Positions 1 through 9,143 of a stretch of 40,955 bases of DNA are shown here, piece by piece. The DNA comes from Nocardia neocaledoniensis. Its GTDB lineage: Bacteria > Actinomycetota > Actinomycetes > Mycobacteriales > Mycobacteriaceae. The notes under the pieces were generated by a model that was given only the letters and a program-made list of their open reading frames with translations, searched no databases and was not told the DNA's origin. Made by a program: the position numbers and the translations under genes. Positions within the stretch are counted from its first letter, which is position 1, and each line of letters starts with the position of its first letter. The stretch is taken from positions 1 to 40,955 of the forward strand of contig NZ_JARWOJ010000095.1 of assembly GCF_029868625.1 (NCBI RefSeq). Reading direction: 5' to 3'.

Positions 1-1
1 T

Positions 2-345
2 CGTGGTGGTTTCCGTCGCAATGAAGGTGATGATCGTTCGCGTGGCGGTTACGACCGTGGCGATCGCGGCGGGTTCCGTCGTGACAGCGATGACCGTCCC
101 CGTGGTGGTTCCGGGTTCCGCCGCAACGAAGGTGACGACCGCTCCCGTGGCGGCTCGGATCGTGGCGGTGACCGCGGTGGCTTCCGCCGTGGCGAGGGCG
201 ATGAGCGTTCGCGCGGTGGTTCCGATCGTGGTGGGTTCCGGCGCGGGGAGAGCTCCGATCGCGGCGGCTACCAGCGGCGCGACGACGAGCGCGGCACCCG
301 GCGCGACGACGATCGAGGACGCGGCGGCTTCAAGCGCAAGAGCGA
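2..345 (+). repeat. Degenerate coding repeats encoding RGG/FRR motifs
   Basis: Several imperfect units of roughly 36-54 bp encode variants of [F/Y]RR-x-EGDDRSRGG-SDRGG. Divergence between copies is largely at third codon positions, which suggests selection on the peptide and not on the DNA. The units lie wholly inside the TPR protein gene. Confidence 0.75.
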
Positions 346-1666
346 CTCCGGCGCGGCGCGCGGCTATGTCGGTGAAGACGGCAAGCCGCTGGACGGCACC
401 TACCGCGAGAAGCGTCGCGAGCGGGAAGGCGACGTGCTCGGAGTCGTGTCCTCCGCGGCCGACGACGACGCCCTCGCCGCCGAGGCCATCGACGAGACCT
501 CGGTATCGACCGCGTCCACTGTGCAGTCCGGCGACACTCCGTCGAACGAGCGTGTCGAGTCCGCGGACGAAGTAGCCGGTGACTCCGCCGACGACCACGC
601 CGCAGCGGATCTCGCCGGCGAGCGGTCGGACACTTCCGCCGACGACGCAGACTTGACAGCGGCGGGGAATTCGGACGATCGCGAGGATGAGCGGTCCGAG
701 ACCGCCGATCGCGCGGACTCCGACCGTCGCGACGAGACGGATGAGGCCGCGAGCGCCGATTCCGGTTCCGACGACGGTGACCACGAGCCTCGCGGCGAAG
801 ACGATGCCGCACGCGTTCGGTCGGATTCGCGTTCCGGCGACGACCGTCGCCGCGCTGATGACGACGATGCGGCGAGTGGCCGCGACGACGCGGGCTACGG
901 TGCCCGCGACGACCGCGACGATCGTCGCCGCGGTGGTGAGGGCGCTCGCGCCGTGGGTGGTCGTCCCACCGACCGGCGTGGAGCCCGGCCGGACGAACCC
1001 GATCTGCCCGAGGACGTCCAGGCCGCCGATCTCGATCCGGCCGTGCGCCGCGATCTGCTGAGCCTGGACAAGAACAACGCCGAGACCGTCGCCCGGCACA
1101 TGGTGATGGCCGTGGAACTGCTCGAGGACGATCCGCGACTGGCACTGGCACACGCCAGGGCGGCCAGGCAGCGGGCCGGTCGCATCGCGGTGGTCCGGGA
1201 GACCGCCGGTGTGGTGGCCTATCACGCCGAGGAATGGGCCGAGGCGCTCTCGGAGCTGCGGACCGCGCGTCGCATGTCGGGCGGCTCCGGGCTGCTCGCC
1301 GTGATGGCGGACTGCGAGCGTGGTCTCGGCAGGCCCGAGCGGGCCATCGAGCTCGGCCGCAGCGAGGAAGCGCAGCGGCTCAGCGGCGACGAGGCGAGCG
1401 AGCTGCGGATCGTGGTCGCGGGCGCCCGGATGGACCTCGGCCAGTTCGACCAGGCCGTCGTCACCCTGCAGACCTCGGATCTGGACCCGGCCCGTACCGG
1501 CTCGGCCGCCGCGCGCCTGTTCTACGCCTACGCCGACGCGCTGGTCGCGGCCGGTCGCACGGACGAGGGCCTGCAGTGGTTCCTCAACGCCGCGTCCGCC
1601 GATCTCGACGGTGAGACCGACGCCGAGGACCGCGCCGCCGAACTGACCGGCGGCGACGCGCAGTAG
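2..1666 (+). CDS. TPR-type protein with RGG/acidic disordered N-terminal region (5' partial)
   Basis: The reading frame is open from the first complete codon of the window, so the start lies upstream; about 554 residues are visible. The first ~115 residues are Arg/Gly/Asp-rich repeats (RGGFRR, DDRSRGG, GGYQRRDD). Residues ~140-340 are strongly acidic and low in complexity, with many Asp, Glu, Ser and Ala. The last ~210 residues are ordinary alpha-helical, TPR-like sequence (for example HMVMAVELLEDDPRLALAHA, then repeated 'RAIELGRSEEA' type helices). Position just upstream of the HAD phosphatase and tlyA matches Rv1691 of M. tuberculosis. I infer a scaffold role, possibly RNA- or ribosome-associated given the RGG repeats; no enzymatic motif is seen. 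A GTG at 434 is an internal codon of the same frame and not the true start. Confidence 0.85.
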   Translation, partial: RGGFRRNEGDDRSRGGYDRGDRGGFRRDSDDRPRGGSGFRRNEGDDRSRGGSDRGGDRGGFRRGEGDERSRGGSDRGGFRRGESSDRGGYQRRDDERGTRRDDDRGRGGFKRKSDSGAARGYVGEDGKPLDGTYREKRREREGDVLGVVSSAADDDALAAEAIDETSVSTASTVQSGDTPSNERVESADEVAGDSADDHAAADLAGERSDTSADDADLTAAGNSDDREDERSETADRADSDRRDETDEAASADSGSDDGDHEPRGEDDAARVRSDSRSGDDRRRADDDDAASGRDDAGYGARDDRDDRRRGGEGARAVGGRPTDRRGARPDEPDLPEDVQAADLDPAVRRDLLSLDKNNAETVARHMVMAVELLEDDPRLALAHARAARQRAGRIAVVRETAGVVAYHAEEWAEALSELRTARRMSGGSGLLAVMADCERGLGRPERAIELGRSEEAQRLSGDEASELRIVVAGARMDLGQFDQAVVTLQTSDLDPARTGSAAARLFYAYADALVAAGRTDEGLQWFLNAASADLDGETDAEDRAAELTGGDAQ

Positions 1667-1686
1667 CGGCACCGAGGATGGTCCAG

Positions 1687-1722
1687 CGCGGGCTGGGAGC
1701 CGACATCGGCTTCCAGCCCGCG
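1687..1722 (+). terminator. Long hairpin after TPR gene
   Basis: CGCGGGCTGG at 1687-1696 pairs with CCAGCCCGCG at 1713-1722. The stem continues inward through a G-T (G-U in RNA) pair and AGCCG/CGGCT to an ACAT loop, giving about 16 pairs in all. It starts 20 nt after the TAG stop. There is no T run, which is usual for high-GC actinobacteria. The rest of the gap to 1956 shows nothing I can name. Confidence 0.65.
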
Positions 1723-1956
1723 ACCGTTCGCGGACCCTCCGGCGTGACCTCGACCACGGAATCGGCGACTCGCCCACCTCGACGCGCGTGAGGGCGGGCA
1801 CGGAAACCGGCCACACCGTGCACGAACTGGGAACCCATGCTCGATCATGAAGGGTGCGAGCACTATTCGGCGGCCCGGCGGGAGTCGGGAGTTGTCGGTG
1901 GGTTCGCCTAGGGTCGAGACGTATTCGGCCCGGCAGCGACGACGGAGTGAGGGTGT

Positions 1957-2850
1957 GTGAACCAGCTACGCGATCAATACGACGCTTTGCTGCTCGACCT
2001 GGACGGCACGCTGTACCGCGGGCCGGAGGTGATCGAGGGTGGGCCGAAAGCGCTGGCACCGAACGGTGATTCGGCGCAGCGCCTGGTCTATGTGACCAAC
2101 AACGCGGCCCGCGGACCCGGCGCCGTCGCCGGTCACCTGGCGGAGCTGGGCTACCCGGCGACCACCGACGACGTGGTGACCAGCGCGCAGGCCGCGGCGA
2201 GGATGCTCGCCCAGCGGCTGGCTCCGGGAGACCGGGTCCTGGTCGTCGGCACCGACGACCTGGCCGCCGAGATCGCCGCGCTCGGGCTCGTCCCCGTCCG
2301 CCGGTTCGACGACACGCCGCCCGCGGCCGTCGTCCAGGGCCATTCGCCGACCACCGCCTGGCCGGATCTCGCCGAGGCCGCCTACGCGCTGCGCGCGGGC
2401 GCGCTGTGGGTGGCCGCCAACACCGACCGCACACTGCCGAACGAACGCGGCCTCGCACCGGGCAACGGGTCCATGGTCGCGGCCCTGCGCACGGCCTCGG
2501 ATCGAGAACCGCTCGTGGCGGGCAAACCGTACGCGCCCCTGATGGAGAACGCGCTCGAACGCGCGGGCACACGCGCCGCGCTGGTCGTGGGCGACCGGCT
2601 CGATACCGACATCGAGGGCGCCAACGGGCTCGGACTCGACTCCCTGCTGGTGCTGACCGGGGTGAGCACCCTCGAGGAGGTGTGCGCCGCACCGCCCGAG
2701 CGGGTACCCACCTTCATCGCCACCGGACTCGAAGCCCTCAACGACGAGATCGTGCCGGACGCCGTCGCGCCGTCCGAGGTCGCGGAGCTGTTGCGACAGC
2801 ACCCCGGCCGGGCGGTGCGGGTGCGCGCGGCCGATTCCGAAATCCGATAG
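1957..2850 (+). CDS. HAD-superfamily NagD-like phosphatase (Rv1692 homologue)
   Basis: The protein has 297 residues. HAD motif I is D14-L-D16-G-T, motif II is the Thr in V-TNN (47-49), motif III is Lys190 in AGKPYAP, and motif IV is VVGDRLDTDIEGA (Asp213, Asp218). The cap insertion between motifs II and III is of the NagD/class IIA size. M. tuberculosis Rv1692 at the same position acts on glycerol 3-phosphate, so a role in recycling lipid-derived glycerol phosphate is plausible by homology; substrate cannot be read from sequence. The GTG start is preceded by a purine-rich GGAGTGAGGG. It begins the run of genes that continues to recN. Confidence 0.88.
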   Translation: MNQLRDQYDALLLDLDGTLYRGPEVIEGGPKALAPNGDSAQRLVYVTNNAARGPGAVAGHLAELGYPATTDDVVTSAQAAARMLAQRLAPGDRVLVVGTDDLAAEIAALGLVPVRRFDDTPPAAVVQGHSPTTAWPDLAEAAYALRAGALWVAANTDRTLPNERGLAPGNGSMVAALRTASDREPLVAGKPYAPLMENALERAGTRAALVVGDRLDTDIEGANGLGLDSLLVLTGVSTLEEVCAAPPERVPTFIATGLEALNDEIVPDAVAPSEVAELLRQHPGRAVRVRAADSEIR

Positions 2851-2863
2851 CGTTGACGGCACG

Positions 2864-3148
2864 ATGAGTACACCGAGTTCCCCGCCGACCGGCGCGTCAC
2901 AGCCACCCCGCCCAGGGATCCCGCTGCCCGGCAGCCACCTGCCCGGTCAGGGCGGTCAGGCCCCGGCCGATCCGCACCGGATCACGGCCGAGGTCGACGC
3001 GCTGCTGGCCGAACTCGGCGCGGCGGCTCCGGTGACCGGCCCCGCGGAGAACACCGAGGCGGGCGCCGACATCACCCGCCGGGCCCGCATCCTCGAACAG
3101 GCGCACGACGTGCTGGTCGACGCGCTGGCGACCGTGGACAAGATCTGA
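2864..3148 (+). CDS. Small conserved hypothetical protein (Rv1693-like position)
   Basis: The 94-residue protein has a Pro/Gly/Ser-rich N-terminal third and a helical C-terminal half (ITAEVDALLAELG, then ARILEQAHDVLVDALATVDKI). The second part resembles a short amphipathic helical pair. It lies 13 bp after the HAD gene and one base before tlyA, so it is almost certainly co-transcribed. A small unnamed gene sits in the same place in M. tuberculosis. I recognise no catalytic motif, signal peptide or membrane segment; function unknown. Confidence 0.75.
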   Translation: MSTPSSPPTGASQPPRPGIPLPGSHLPGQGGQAPADPHRITAEVDALLAELGAAAPVTGPAENTEAGADITRRARILEQAHDVLVDALATVDKI

Positions 3149-3149
3149 G

Positions 3150-3971
3150 GTGGCCAGGAGAGCGCGGGTGGACGCCGAACTGGTACGCCGCGGATTGGCG
3201 CGATCGCGAGAACACGCGGTCGAACTGATCAGCGCGGGCCGGGTCCTGATCGCCGGAACCGTCGCGGTGAAACCGGCGACGGCGGTCGAGGCGGGAACGC
3301 CGTTGATCGTGCGGGAGGAACCCGACGAGGTGTCGTGGGCGTCGCGTGGCGCGCACAAGCTGCTCGGTGCGCTGGCGGCGTTCGAGCCGCAGGGACTGAG
3401 CATCACGGGCAAGCGCTGCCTCGACGCGGGCGCCTCGACCGGCGGATTCACCGATGTGTTGTTGTCGAGGGGCGCGCGGGAGGTGGCCGCGGTCGACGTC
3501 GGGTACGGCCAGTTGATCTGGCGGCTGCAGAACGACGACCGGGTGCGGGTGTACGACCGCACCAACGTCCGCAACATCACGCCCGAAACCATCGGCGGCA
3601 CAGTCGACGTCGTCGTCGGCGATCTGTCGTTCATCTCGCTGGGCCTGGTACTGCCCGCGATCGCGGCCTGCGCCGCCGACGGCGCCGATCTGCTGCCCAT
3701 GGTGAAGCCGCAGTTCGAGGTGGGGAAGGAACGGGTCGGCTCCGGCGGCGTGGTGCGTGATCCGGCGTTACGCGCCGAAGTGGTCGGCGAGGTCGCGGCC
3801 GCGGCGGGCGCGCTCGGCCTGCGGACCCAGGGCGTGGTGGCCAGTCCGCTGCCGGGCCCCTCGGGCAACGTCGAGTACTTCCTGTGGCTGCGCAAGGTCG
3901 GTCCGTTCGAGTACGACGCCGAGCAGGTGGCGGCCCTGGTCGCCCGCGCGGTCGAGGAGGGTCCGCAGTGA
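3150..3971 (+). CDS. tlyA: rRNA 2'-O-methyltransferase TlyA
   Basis: The 273-residue protein has an N-terminal S4 RNA-binding domain (residues ~3-60: [15 protein letters not shown], then SAGRVLIAG) and a Rossmann methyltransferase domain. The SAM loop is D92-AGASTGGF. The catalytic tetrad known from the M. tuberculosis enzyme (Lys-Asp-Lys-Glu) is present as Lys70, Asp158, Lys186 and Glu242. The family methylates 2'-OH groups of 16S and 23S rRNA, and its loss gives capreomycin and viomycin resistance in mycobacteria. The start is a GTG one base after the upstream stop. The stop overlaps the nadK start (GTGA at 3968-3971), so the two are translationally coupled. Confidence 0.95.
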   Translation: MARRARVDAELVRRGLARSREHAVELISAGRVLIAGTVAVKPATAVEAGTPLIVREEPDEVSWASRGAHKLLGALAAFEPQGLSITGKRCLDAGASTGGFTDVLLSRGAREVAAVDVGYGQLIWRLQNDDRVRVYDRTNVRNITPETIGGTVDVVVGDLSFISLGLVLPAIAACAADGADLLPMVKPQFEVGKERVGSGGVVRDPALRAEVVGEVAAAAGALGLRTQGVVASPLPGPSGNVEYFLWLRKVGPFEYDAEQVAALVARAVEEGPQ

Positions 3972-4912
3972 ACACGCACGAGGGCGGCAGGGAGATCCTG
4001 CTCGTCGCCCACCCCGGCCGCGCGGAGATCATCGAGACCGCGCACCGGGTCGCGAAGATCTTCGCCGAGGCCGGGATCTGCCTGCGCGTGCTCGCCGACG
4101 AGGCCGACAGCACGCGCTTCGAGAACGAACCGGCCGGCTACCCGGTGCGGGTGGTGCCGCACAGCCCGTCCGCGGCGCTCGGGTGCGAGATGGTCCTCGC
4201 CCTCGGCGGGGACGGCACCTTCCTGCGCGCGGCCGAACTCGGCAGGCCGACCGGTGTGCCGGTGCTCGGAATCAACCTGGGGCGCATCGGTTTTCTCACC
4301 GAAGCCGAGGCCGAACACCTCGACGAGGCGCTGGCCCAGGTGGTCGACCGCGACTACCGGGTCGAGGACCGGCTCACCATCGACGTCACGGTGCGGGTCG
4401 ACGACACGGTCGTGGAGCGCGGGTGGGCGCTCAACGAGGCCAGCATCGAGAACGCCCAGCGGATGGGCGTGCTGGAAGTGGTGCTCGAGGTCGACGGGCG
4501 ACCGGTGTCGGCGTTCGGCTGCGACGGCATCCTCATCGCCACCCCGACCGGATCGACGGCCTACGCGTTCTCCGCGGGCGGACCCGTGGTGTGGCCGGAA
4601 CTCGAGGCGATGCTGGTGATTCCGAGCAACGCGCACGCGCTGTTCGCCCGGCCGCTGGTGACCAGCCCGGAATCGCTGATCGCCGTGGAGACGGTCGCGA
4701 CCGGGCACGACGCGATCGTGTTCCTCGACGGCCGCCGCACGCTGGCCCTGCCGCGGGGCGGTCGCGCCGAAGTGGTCCGCGGCGAACGACCGGTGCGGTG
4801 GGTGCGGCTCGATTCCGCGCCGTTCGCCGACCGGATGGTGCGCAAGTTCCGTCTGCCGGTCACCGGCTGGCGGGGGAGACAGCGAACGGAGAACAGCCGC
4901 GATGCTGACTGA
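3968..4912 (+). CDS. nadK: NAD kinase
   Basis: The 314-residue protein makes NADP from NAD using ATP or polyphosphate. Motifs are all present: GGDGT at 80-84 (nucleotide-binding), [12 protein letters not shown] at ~101-112, NEASIEN, and the [23 protein letters not shown] loop. I place the start at the GTG that overlaps the tlyA stop, because residues upstream of it in this frame lie inside tlyA. The 3' end overlaps recN by 11 bp. In M. tuberculosis the same gene is Rv1695 (ppnK). Confidence 0.95.
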   Translation: MNTHEGGREILLVAHPGRAEIIETAHRVAKIFAEAGICLRVLADEADSTRFENEPAGYPVRVVPHSPSAALGCEMVLALGGDGTFLRAAELGRPTGVPVLGINLGRIGFLTEAEAEHLDEALAQVVDRDYRVEDRLTIDVTVRVDDTVVERGWALNEASIENAQRMGVLEVVLEVDGRPVSAFGCDGILIATPTGSTAYAFSAGGPVVWPELEAMLVIPSNAHALFARPLVTSPESLIAVETVATGHDAIVFLDGRRTLALPRGGRAEVVRGERPVRWVRLDSAPFADRMVRKFRLPVTGWRGRQRTENSRDAD

Positions 4913-6671
4913 GATCAGGATTGACGGGCTCGGCGTCATCTCGACGGCGACCGCCCAGTTCCACGCCGGACTCACGGTCCTCACCGGCGAGACCGGTGCG
5001 GGCAAGACGATGGTCGTGACCAGCCTGCACCTGCTCAGTGGGGCGCGAGCCGACGCGGGCCGAGTGCGGCTCGGCGCGGCCAAAGCCGTGGTCGAGGGCC
5101 GATTCGTCATCGACGATGTCAACGAGGCGGCCAGGGCGGCCGTCGAGGAGGTGCTGGAATCGGCCGCCGCGGAGGCCGACGAGGACGGCAGCGTGATCGC
5201 GGTGCGCACCGTCAACAGCGACGGCCGGTCTCGCGCCCACCTCGGTGGCCGCGGCGTGCCGGCGGCGGTGCTCGGCGAGTTCACCTCACGGCTGCTGACG
5301 GTGCACGGGCAGAACGACCAGCTGCGCCTGCAGCGGCCGGAACAGCAGCTGGCCGCGCTCGACCAGTTCGCCGGCGACGGCGTCGCCGGGCTGCTGCGCA
5401 AGTACCAGGTGCACCGGCGGTCCTGGCTCGACGCCCGCGCCGAACTGCTCGAGCGGACCGAGCGCAGCAGGGAACTGGCGCTCGAGGCCGACCGGCTCAA
5501 GCACTCACTGGCCGAGATCGACGGCATCGCACCGGAACCGGGCGAGGACGCCCGGCTCGTCGCGGAGATCCGCAGGCTCAGCGATCTGGATTCGCTGCGC
5601 GAGGCCGCGGCCGCCGCGCACGAGGCGCTGTCGGGTCCCGCCGACGCACCCGCCGACGGTGGCGGGGTACTCGATCTGCTCGGCGGTGCGCGGGCCCGGC
5701 TCGATTCGGCCGACGATCCGGCGCTGAGTGCGCTGTCGCCGCGGCTGGGGGAGGCCATCGCGGTGGTCGTCGACGTCACCACCGAACTCAGTGGCTACCT
5801 GTCGGAACTGCCGTCCGATCCCGGCGCCCTCGATTCGATGCTCACCCGGCAGGCGGAGCTGAAATCGCTGACCCGCAAGTACGCGCCCGACATCGACGGC
5901 GTGATCGCCTGGGCGGATGAGTCACGCGCGCGCCTGGATTCCCTCGACGTCTCCGAGGACGCGCTGGCCAAACTCGCCGGTGAGGTCGAGACGGCGGCGG
6001 GCAAGGTGCGCGAGGCCGCGCGCAAACTCAGCGCCGCGCGGGCCAAGGCCGCGGGCAAGCTGGCCGCGGCGGTGAGCACCGAGCTCGGTGGTCTGGCGAT
6101 GGGGAAAGCCAAGCTCGAGGTGCGGGTGCGTCCGCTGCCGGCCGGTGCCCAGGACTCGGCGCCGCTCGACCTCGACGGTGTGCGGCTGCACGCCGGGGCC
6201 AACGGCGTCGACGAGGTCGAATTCCGGCTCTCGGCGCACTCGGGCGCCCAATCACTGCCGCTGAGCAAGAGCGCGTCCGGCGGTGAGCTCTCGCGCGTCA
6301 TGCTGGCGCTGGAGGTGGTACTCGCGGGTTCCGACCACGGCGCGACCATGGTCTTCGACGAGGTCGACGCCGGCGTCGGCGGCCGGGCGGCCGTCGAGAT
6401 CGGCAAGCGCCTGGCCCGGTTGGCCCGCACCCATCAGGTGATCGTGGTGACCCACCTGCCGCAGGTGGCGGCCTTCGCCGACACCCACCTGGTGGTCAAC
6501 AAGTCCGACGACGGAAAAGGCAAGGTGGACAGCGGAGTTCGCACGCTGACCGACGAGGAGCGGGTGGTGGAACTGGCCCGCATGCTGGCCGGCCTCGACG
6601 ACACCGAGACCGGCCGCGCGCACGCGGAGGAATTACTGGAAACCGCCCGTGCGGAGCGCACTCCGGCCTAG
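4902..6671 (+). CDS. recN: DNA repair protein RecN
   Basis: This is a 589-residue SMC-like ATPase of double-strand break repair. Walker A is G29-ETGAGKT-36 near the N-terminus, the centre is coiled-coil (Ala/Glu/Leu/Arg-rich, ~170-390), and the C-terminal head has the ABC signature SASGGELSR followed by Walker [13 protein letters not shown] and the H-loop [13 protein letters not shown]. Length is typical. The ATG lies within the last codons of nadK. It closes the tlyA-nadK-recN operon, followed by a hairpin. Confidence 0.96.
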   Translation: MLTEIRIDGLGVISTATAQFHAGLTVLTGETGAGKTMVVTSLHLLSGARADAGRVRLGAAKAVVEGRFVIDDVNEAARAAVEEVLESAAAEADEDGSVIAVRTVNSDGRSRAHLGGRGVPAAVLGEFTSRLLTVHGQNDQLRLQRPEQQLAALDQFAGDGVAGLLRKYQVHRRSWLDARAELLERTERSRELALEADRLKHSLAEIDGIAPEPGEDARLVAEIRRLSDLDSLREAAAAAHEALSGPADAPADGGGVLDLLGGARARLDSADDPALSALSPRLGEAIAVVVDVTTELSGYLSELPSDPGALDSMLTRQAELKSLTRKYAPDIDGVIAWADESRARLDSLDVSEDALAKLAGEVETAAGKVREAARKLSAARAKAAGKLAAAVSTELGGLAMGKAKLEVRVRPLPAGAQDSAPLDLDGVRLHAGANGVDEVEFRLSAHSGAQSLPLSKSASGGELSRVMLALEVVLAGSDHGATMVFDEVDAGVGGRAAVEIGKRLARLARTHQVIVVTHLPQVAAFADTHLVVNKSDDGKGKVDSGVRTLTDEERVVELARMLAGLDDTETGRAHAEELLETARAERTPA

Positions 6672-6690
6672 CCGCGGCCGGGCCGGAGTG
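6659..6690. terminator. Convergent hairpin between recN and SRPBCC gene
   Basis: CACTCCGGCC at 6659-6668 and GGCCGGAGTG at 6681-6690 form a perfect 10-bp inverted repeat around a 12-nt loop. The recN stop codon lies just after the left arm. As the next gene converges, the hairpin could end transcripts from both sides. Confidence 0.65.
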
Positions 6691-6698
6691 GCGGGAAA

Positions 6699-7118
6699 CT
6701 ACCGCAGCGCCTTGCGGACACCGCCGATGAGCTGGTTGGTCAGCTGACGCAGGCCGAATTCGAGGATCGGAGCGGGCACGGGCAGCGACGGCTCGGACTC
6801 CATCGTGTAGACCACGCGGGTGCCGCCCGAACTGGTGTCGGCGAAGGTGACGATGCCGACGTGGCGCTTGACCGGCGCGCCCTTGACGATCTTGTACTCC
6901 ATCCGCTCACCGGGGACCAGCGCGGTGATCTCCTCGGTGACGCCCGCCTTGCCGAAGCCGAGCAGGTGCTGCGCGCCGACGCCGGTGGCCGGGTCGCCCT
7001 GCTTGATGAGCTTGACCTGGATGGGCAGGTGCGGGCTCACGGCCTCACGCTCGGCGAAAAGGCGGTAGACGATGTCGCGAGGGGCGTCGAAGACCGTCTC
7101 GACGGTGCTGCGGGGCAT
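6699..7118 (-). CDS. SRPBCC-family (polyketide-cyclase/lipid-binding-like) protein
   Basis: The 139-residue protein begins MPRSTVETVFDAP, a typical START/SRPBCC opening, followed by VYRLFAERE and a beta-rich body (ERMEYKIVKGAPVKRHVG, then TRVVYTMESEP) and a long C-terminal helix. The fold makes a hydrophobic pocket for lipids or polyketides; no catalytic residue is evident. The start at 7118 is chosen for the AGGAGA ribosome site just upstream. The gene is absent from the corresponding M. tuberculosis position, so it is probably an insertion in this lineage. It is divergent from the secreted protein at 7317. Confidence 0.8.
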   Translation of the reverse strand: MPRSTVETVFDAPRDIVYRLFAEREAVSPHLPIQVKLIKQGDPATGVGAQHLLGFGKAGVTEEITALVPGERMEYKIVKGAPVKRHVGIVTFADTSSGGTRVVYTMESEPSLPVPAPILEFGLRQLTNQLIGGVRKALR

Positions 7119-7316
7119 GGGTGTCTCCTGTCCGAGATATCTGTGACCCGCAGCATACGGGTAGTTGCCCGGTTCGGTCCGAGCCGACCACTCGGAACGG
7201 GGCGATGTAACCGCCCGCGCGGTCGCTCCGACATACTGGCGGAGATCGTTTGTGAGCCGAACTTGTGGACTGTCGCCGGCCGTGGCCGGCGGACACGACC
7301 GAAGGAGTGCGAGACG

Positions 7317-7793
7317 ATGCGAGGGATCGGGATGATCGGCGCCGCGACGGCGGTGGCCGCGACCGCGGTGCTCGGGACGGCGGGAACCGCCGCCGCGGCA
7401 CCGGTGACGACGAATTTCGCCGGCGCCGCCGCCTTCTGGGGCTGGAGTATGAACGGACCCGGCACCGACTACGTCACCGTCACCGCGACGACCGGCGCGC
7501 AGCCGGGACAGGTGTCGTTCGGTGTCACCACCGTGGTGCCCTACAAGGGCGACGGTTCGCCGTGGCTGCGGGCGCGGGTGCAATGGCTCAACGTGAACAC
7601 CGGCGCGACCGGGATCGCCGATGTGCCCTACATCTTCCCGTGCACCGATCCGGCTCAGTGCCCGGTGGGGCCGGTCGTCGCGAACACCGGACCGGGCCAG
7701 ATCGTCGCCGGTGTCTATTCGGTCGCCGTCGGCGGCAACATCGGACCGAGTGTCACGGTCATGCCGGGATACGGCACTGTCGCCGTGTCCTGA
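7317..7793 (+). CDS. Small secreted protein of unknown function
   Basis: The 158-residue protein has a clear Sec signal peptide: MRGIG, hydrophobic Ala/Val/Thr stretch, and an AAA-AP cleavage site near residue 28. The mature part (~130 residues) is beta-rich, with Gly, Thr and Val, and has two Cys (PCTDPAQC) that could form a disulfide. I recognise no named family. The ATG is preceded by GAAGGAG at about 10 nt. Like its divergent SRPBCC neighbour it interrupts the otherwise conserved recN-steA junction. Confidence 0.75.
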   Translation: MRGIGMIGAATAVAATAVLGTAGTAAAAPVTTNFAGAAAFWGWSMNGPGTDYVTVTATTGAQPGQVSFGVTTVVPYKGDGSPWLRARVQWLNVNTGATGIADVPYIFPCTDPAQCPVGPVVANTGPGQIVAGVYSVAVGGNIGPSVTVMPGYGTVAVS

Positions 7794-7943
7794 TCGGGCC
7801 GTGACCACCGCAAAGGCGAAAAGCTCGCACCGCAGGCGCCCAGTCGCCCCGGGGTGCTGACCGGTAGCTCACGGTGACGAATGTGATCGGTGATTCGGCG
7901 CGCCTCCACCAAAGGTTGAGGGTTTGCGCTCATCATCGGCCAC

Positions 7944-9143
7944 ATGAGGATGCCGGCGCTGTTGTCGAGAAACACGGAAACGCTGCCCGGTGTCACCGGG
8001 ATCGCCAGGGTCGACCGCGACACCCGGCGACTGCTGCGGCGCGTCAGTTCCGGGGACGTGGTGGTGCTCGACGAGACCGACCTGGACCGGCACACCGCCG
8101 ACCGGCTGGTGGAGGCTGGCGTGGTCGCGGTGATCAACACCTCGCCGTCGATCTCGGGCCGTTATCCCAACCTCGGTCCGGAAGTGCTGGTGGCCAACGG
8201 GATCGTGCTCATGGACACGGTGTCCTCCGATGCCTTCGGCAAGATCAAGGACGGTGCCAAGATCCGGATCGACGCGGGCATCGTCTACGCGGACAAGCTC
8301 ACCAAGAAGGAACCCGAGGTCCTGGTCGAGGGCATCGAGTTCGACGAATCGGCCATCGCCGACCGGATGATCGAGGCGCGCAACGGTCTCGCCGACCACC
8401 TCGACGCGTTCGCGGGCAACACCACCGAATTCGTGCGCACCGAGAGCGGTTTGCTGATCGATGGCATCGGCGTGCCCGACATCGAACTGGACCTGCGCAA
8501 CCGGCACGTCGTGGTGATCGCCGACGGGCCGGGGCATCCCGAGGAACTGCGGCGGCTCAAGCCGTTCATCAAGGAGTACGCGCCGATCCTGATCGGGGTG
8601 GGTCGGGGCGCCGACACCTTGCGCAAGCTCAAGTACACCCCGGACCTCATCGTCGGCGATCCCGACGAGATCAGCACCGAGACACTGCGATCCGGCGCCG
8701 AGATGATCCTGCCCGCCGACACCGACGGCCACGCCAAGGGGCTCGAACGCATCCAGGACCTCGGCATCGGCGCCACCACGTTCCCGTCCTCGGGCTCGCC
8801 TGCGGACCTGGCGCTCATGCTCGCCGATCACCACGGTGCCTCGCTGATCGTGCTCGCGGGCGCGCCCGCCTCGCTGGAGGACTTCTTCGATCGCGGCCGT
8901 CGCGACAGCAATCCGGCGACGTTCCTGACCCGGCTGAAGGTCGGCGCGAAACTGGTCGACGCGAAGGCGGTGTCGACCCTGTACCGGCACCGGTCCTCGG
9001 GCGCGGCGCTGGCGCTGGTGGTGCTGGCGGCCCTGGTCGCGATCGTGGTGGTGATCCTGGCCTCGCACAACGGGACCGAGCTGCTGGACTGGGCGATCGA
9101 GTACTGGAACCGCTTCGTGCTGTGGGTGCGTGGTCTGCTGTGA
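7944..9143 (+). CDS. steA: SteA-like cytokinesis protein (Rv1697 homologue)
   Basis: The 399-residue protein has a central thiamin-pyrophosphokinase-like region (RHVVVIADGPGHPEELRRLKPFIKEYAPILIGVG, then DLIVGDPDEIS) and a C-terminal membrane segment (~352-373) followed by a short tail. In Corynebacterium glutamicum SteA and SteB form a complex at the septum that supports envelope-linked cytokinesis, and M. tuberculosis Rv1697 has the same architecture. The ATG is followed by RMPALLSRNTE, as in homologues. The stop overlaps the next start (GTGA), indicating coupled synthesis of the two partners. Confidence 0.88.
   Translation: MRMPALLSRNTETLPGVTGIARVDRDTRRLLRRVSSGDVVVLDETDLDRHTADRLVEAGVVAVINTSPSISGRYPNLGPEVLVANGIVLMDTVSSDAFGKIKDGAKIRIDAGIVYADKLTKKEPEVLVEGIEFDESAIADRMIEARNGLADHLDAFAGNTTEFVRTESGLLIDGIGVPDIELDLRNRHVVVIADGPGHPEELRRLKPFIKEYAPILIGVGRGADTLRKLKYTPDLIVGDPDEISTETLRSGAEMILPADTDGHAKGLERIQDLGIGATTFPSSGSPADLALMLADHHGASLIVLAGAPASLEDFFDRGRRDSNPATFLTRLKVGAKLVDAKAVSTLYRHRSSGAALALVVLAALVAIVVVILASHNGTELLDWAIEYWNRFVLWVRGLL

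Noticed and set aside
2..330. Repeats at the left edge considered as CRISPR or tandem non-coding repeats
   Set aside because: Units are irregular, lack unique spacers, and read in frame through a protein.
2897..5782. A very long minus-strand open frame (961 codons) opposite tlyA, nadK and recN
   Set aside because: It is antisense to well-conserved genes, is rich in Ser/Arg/Pro as expected of the complement of GC-rich coding DNA, and shows no domain.
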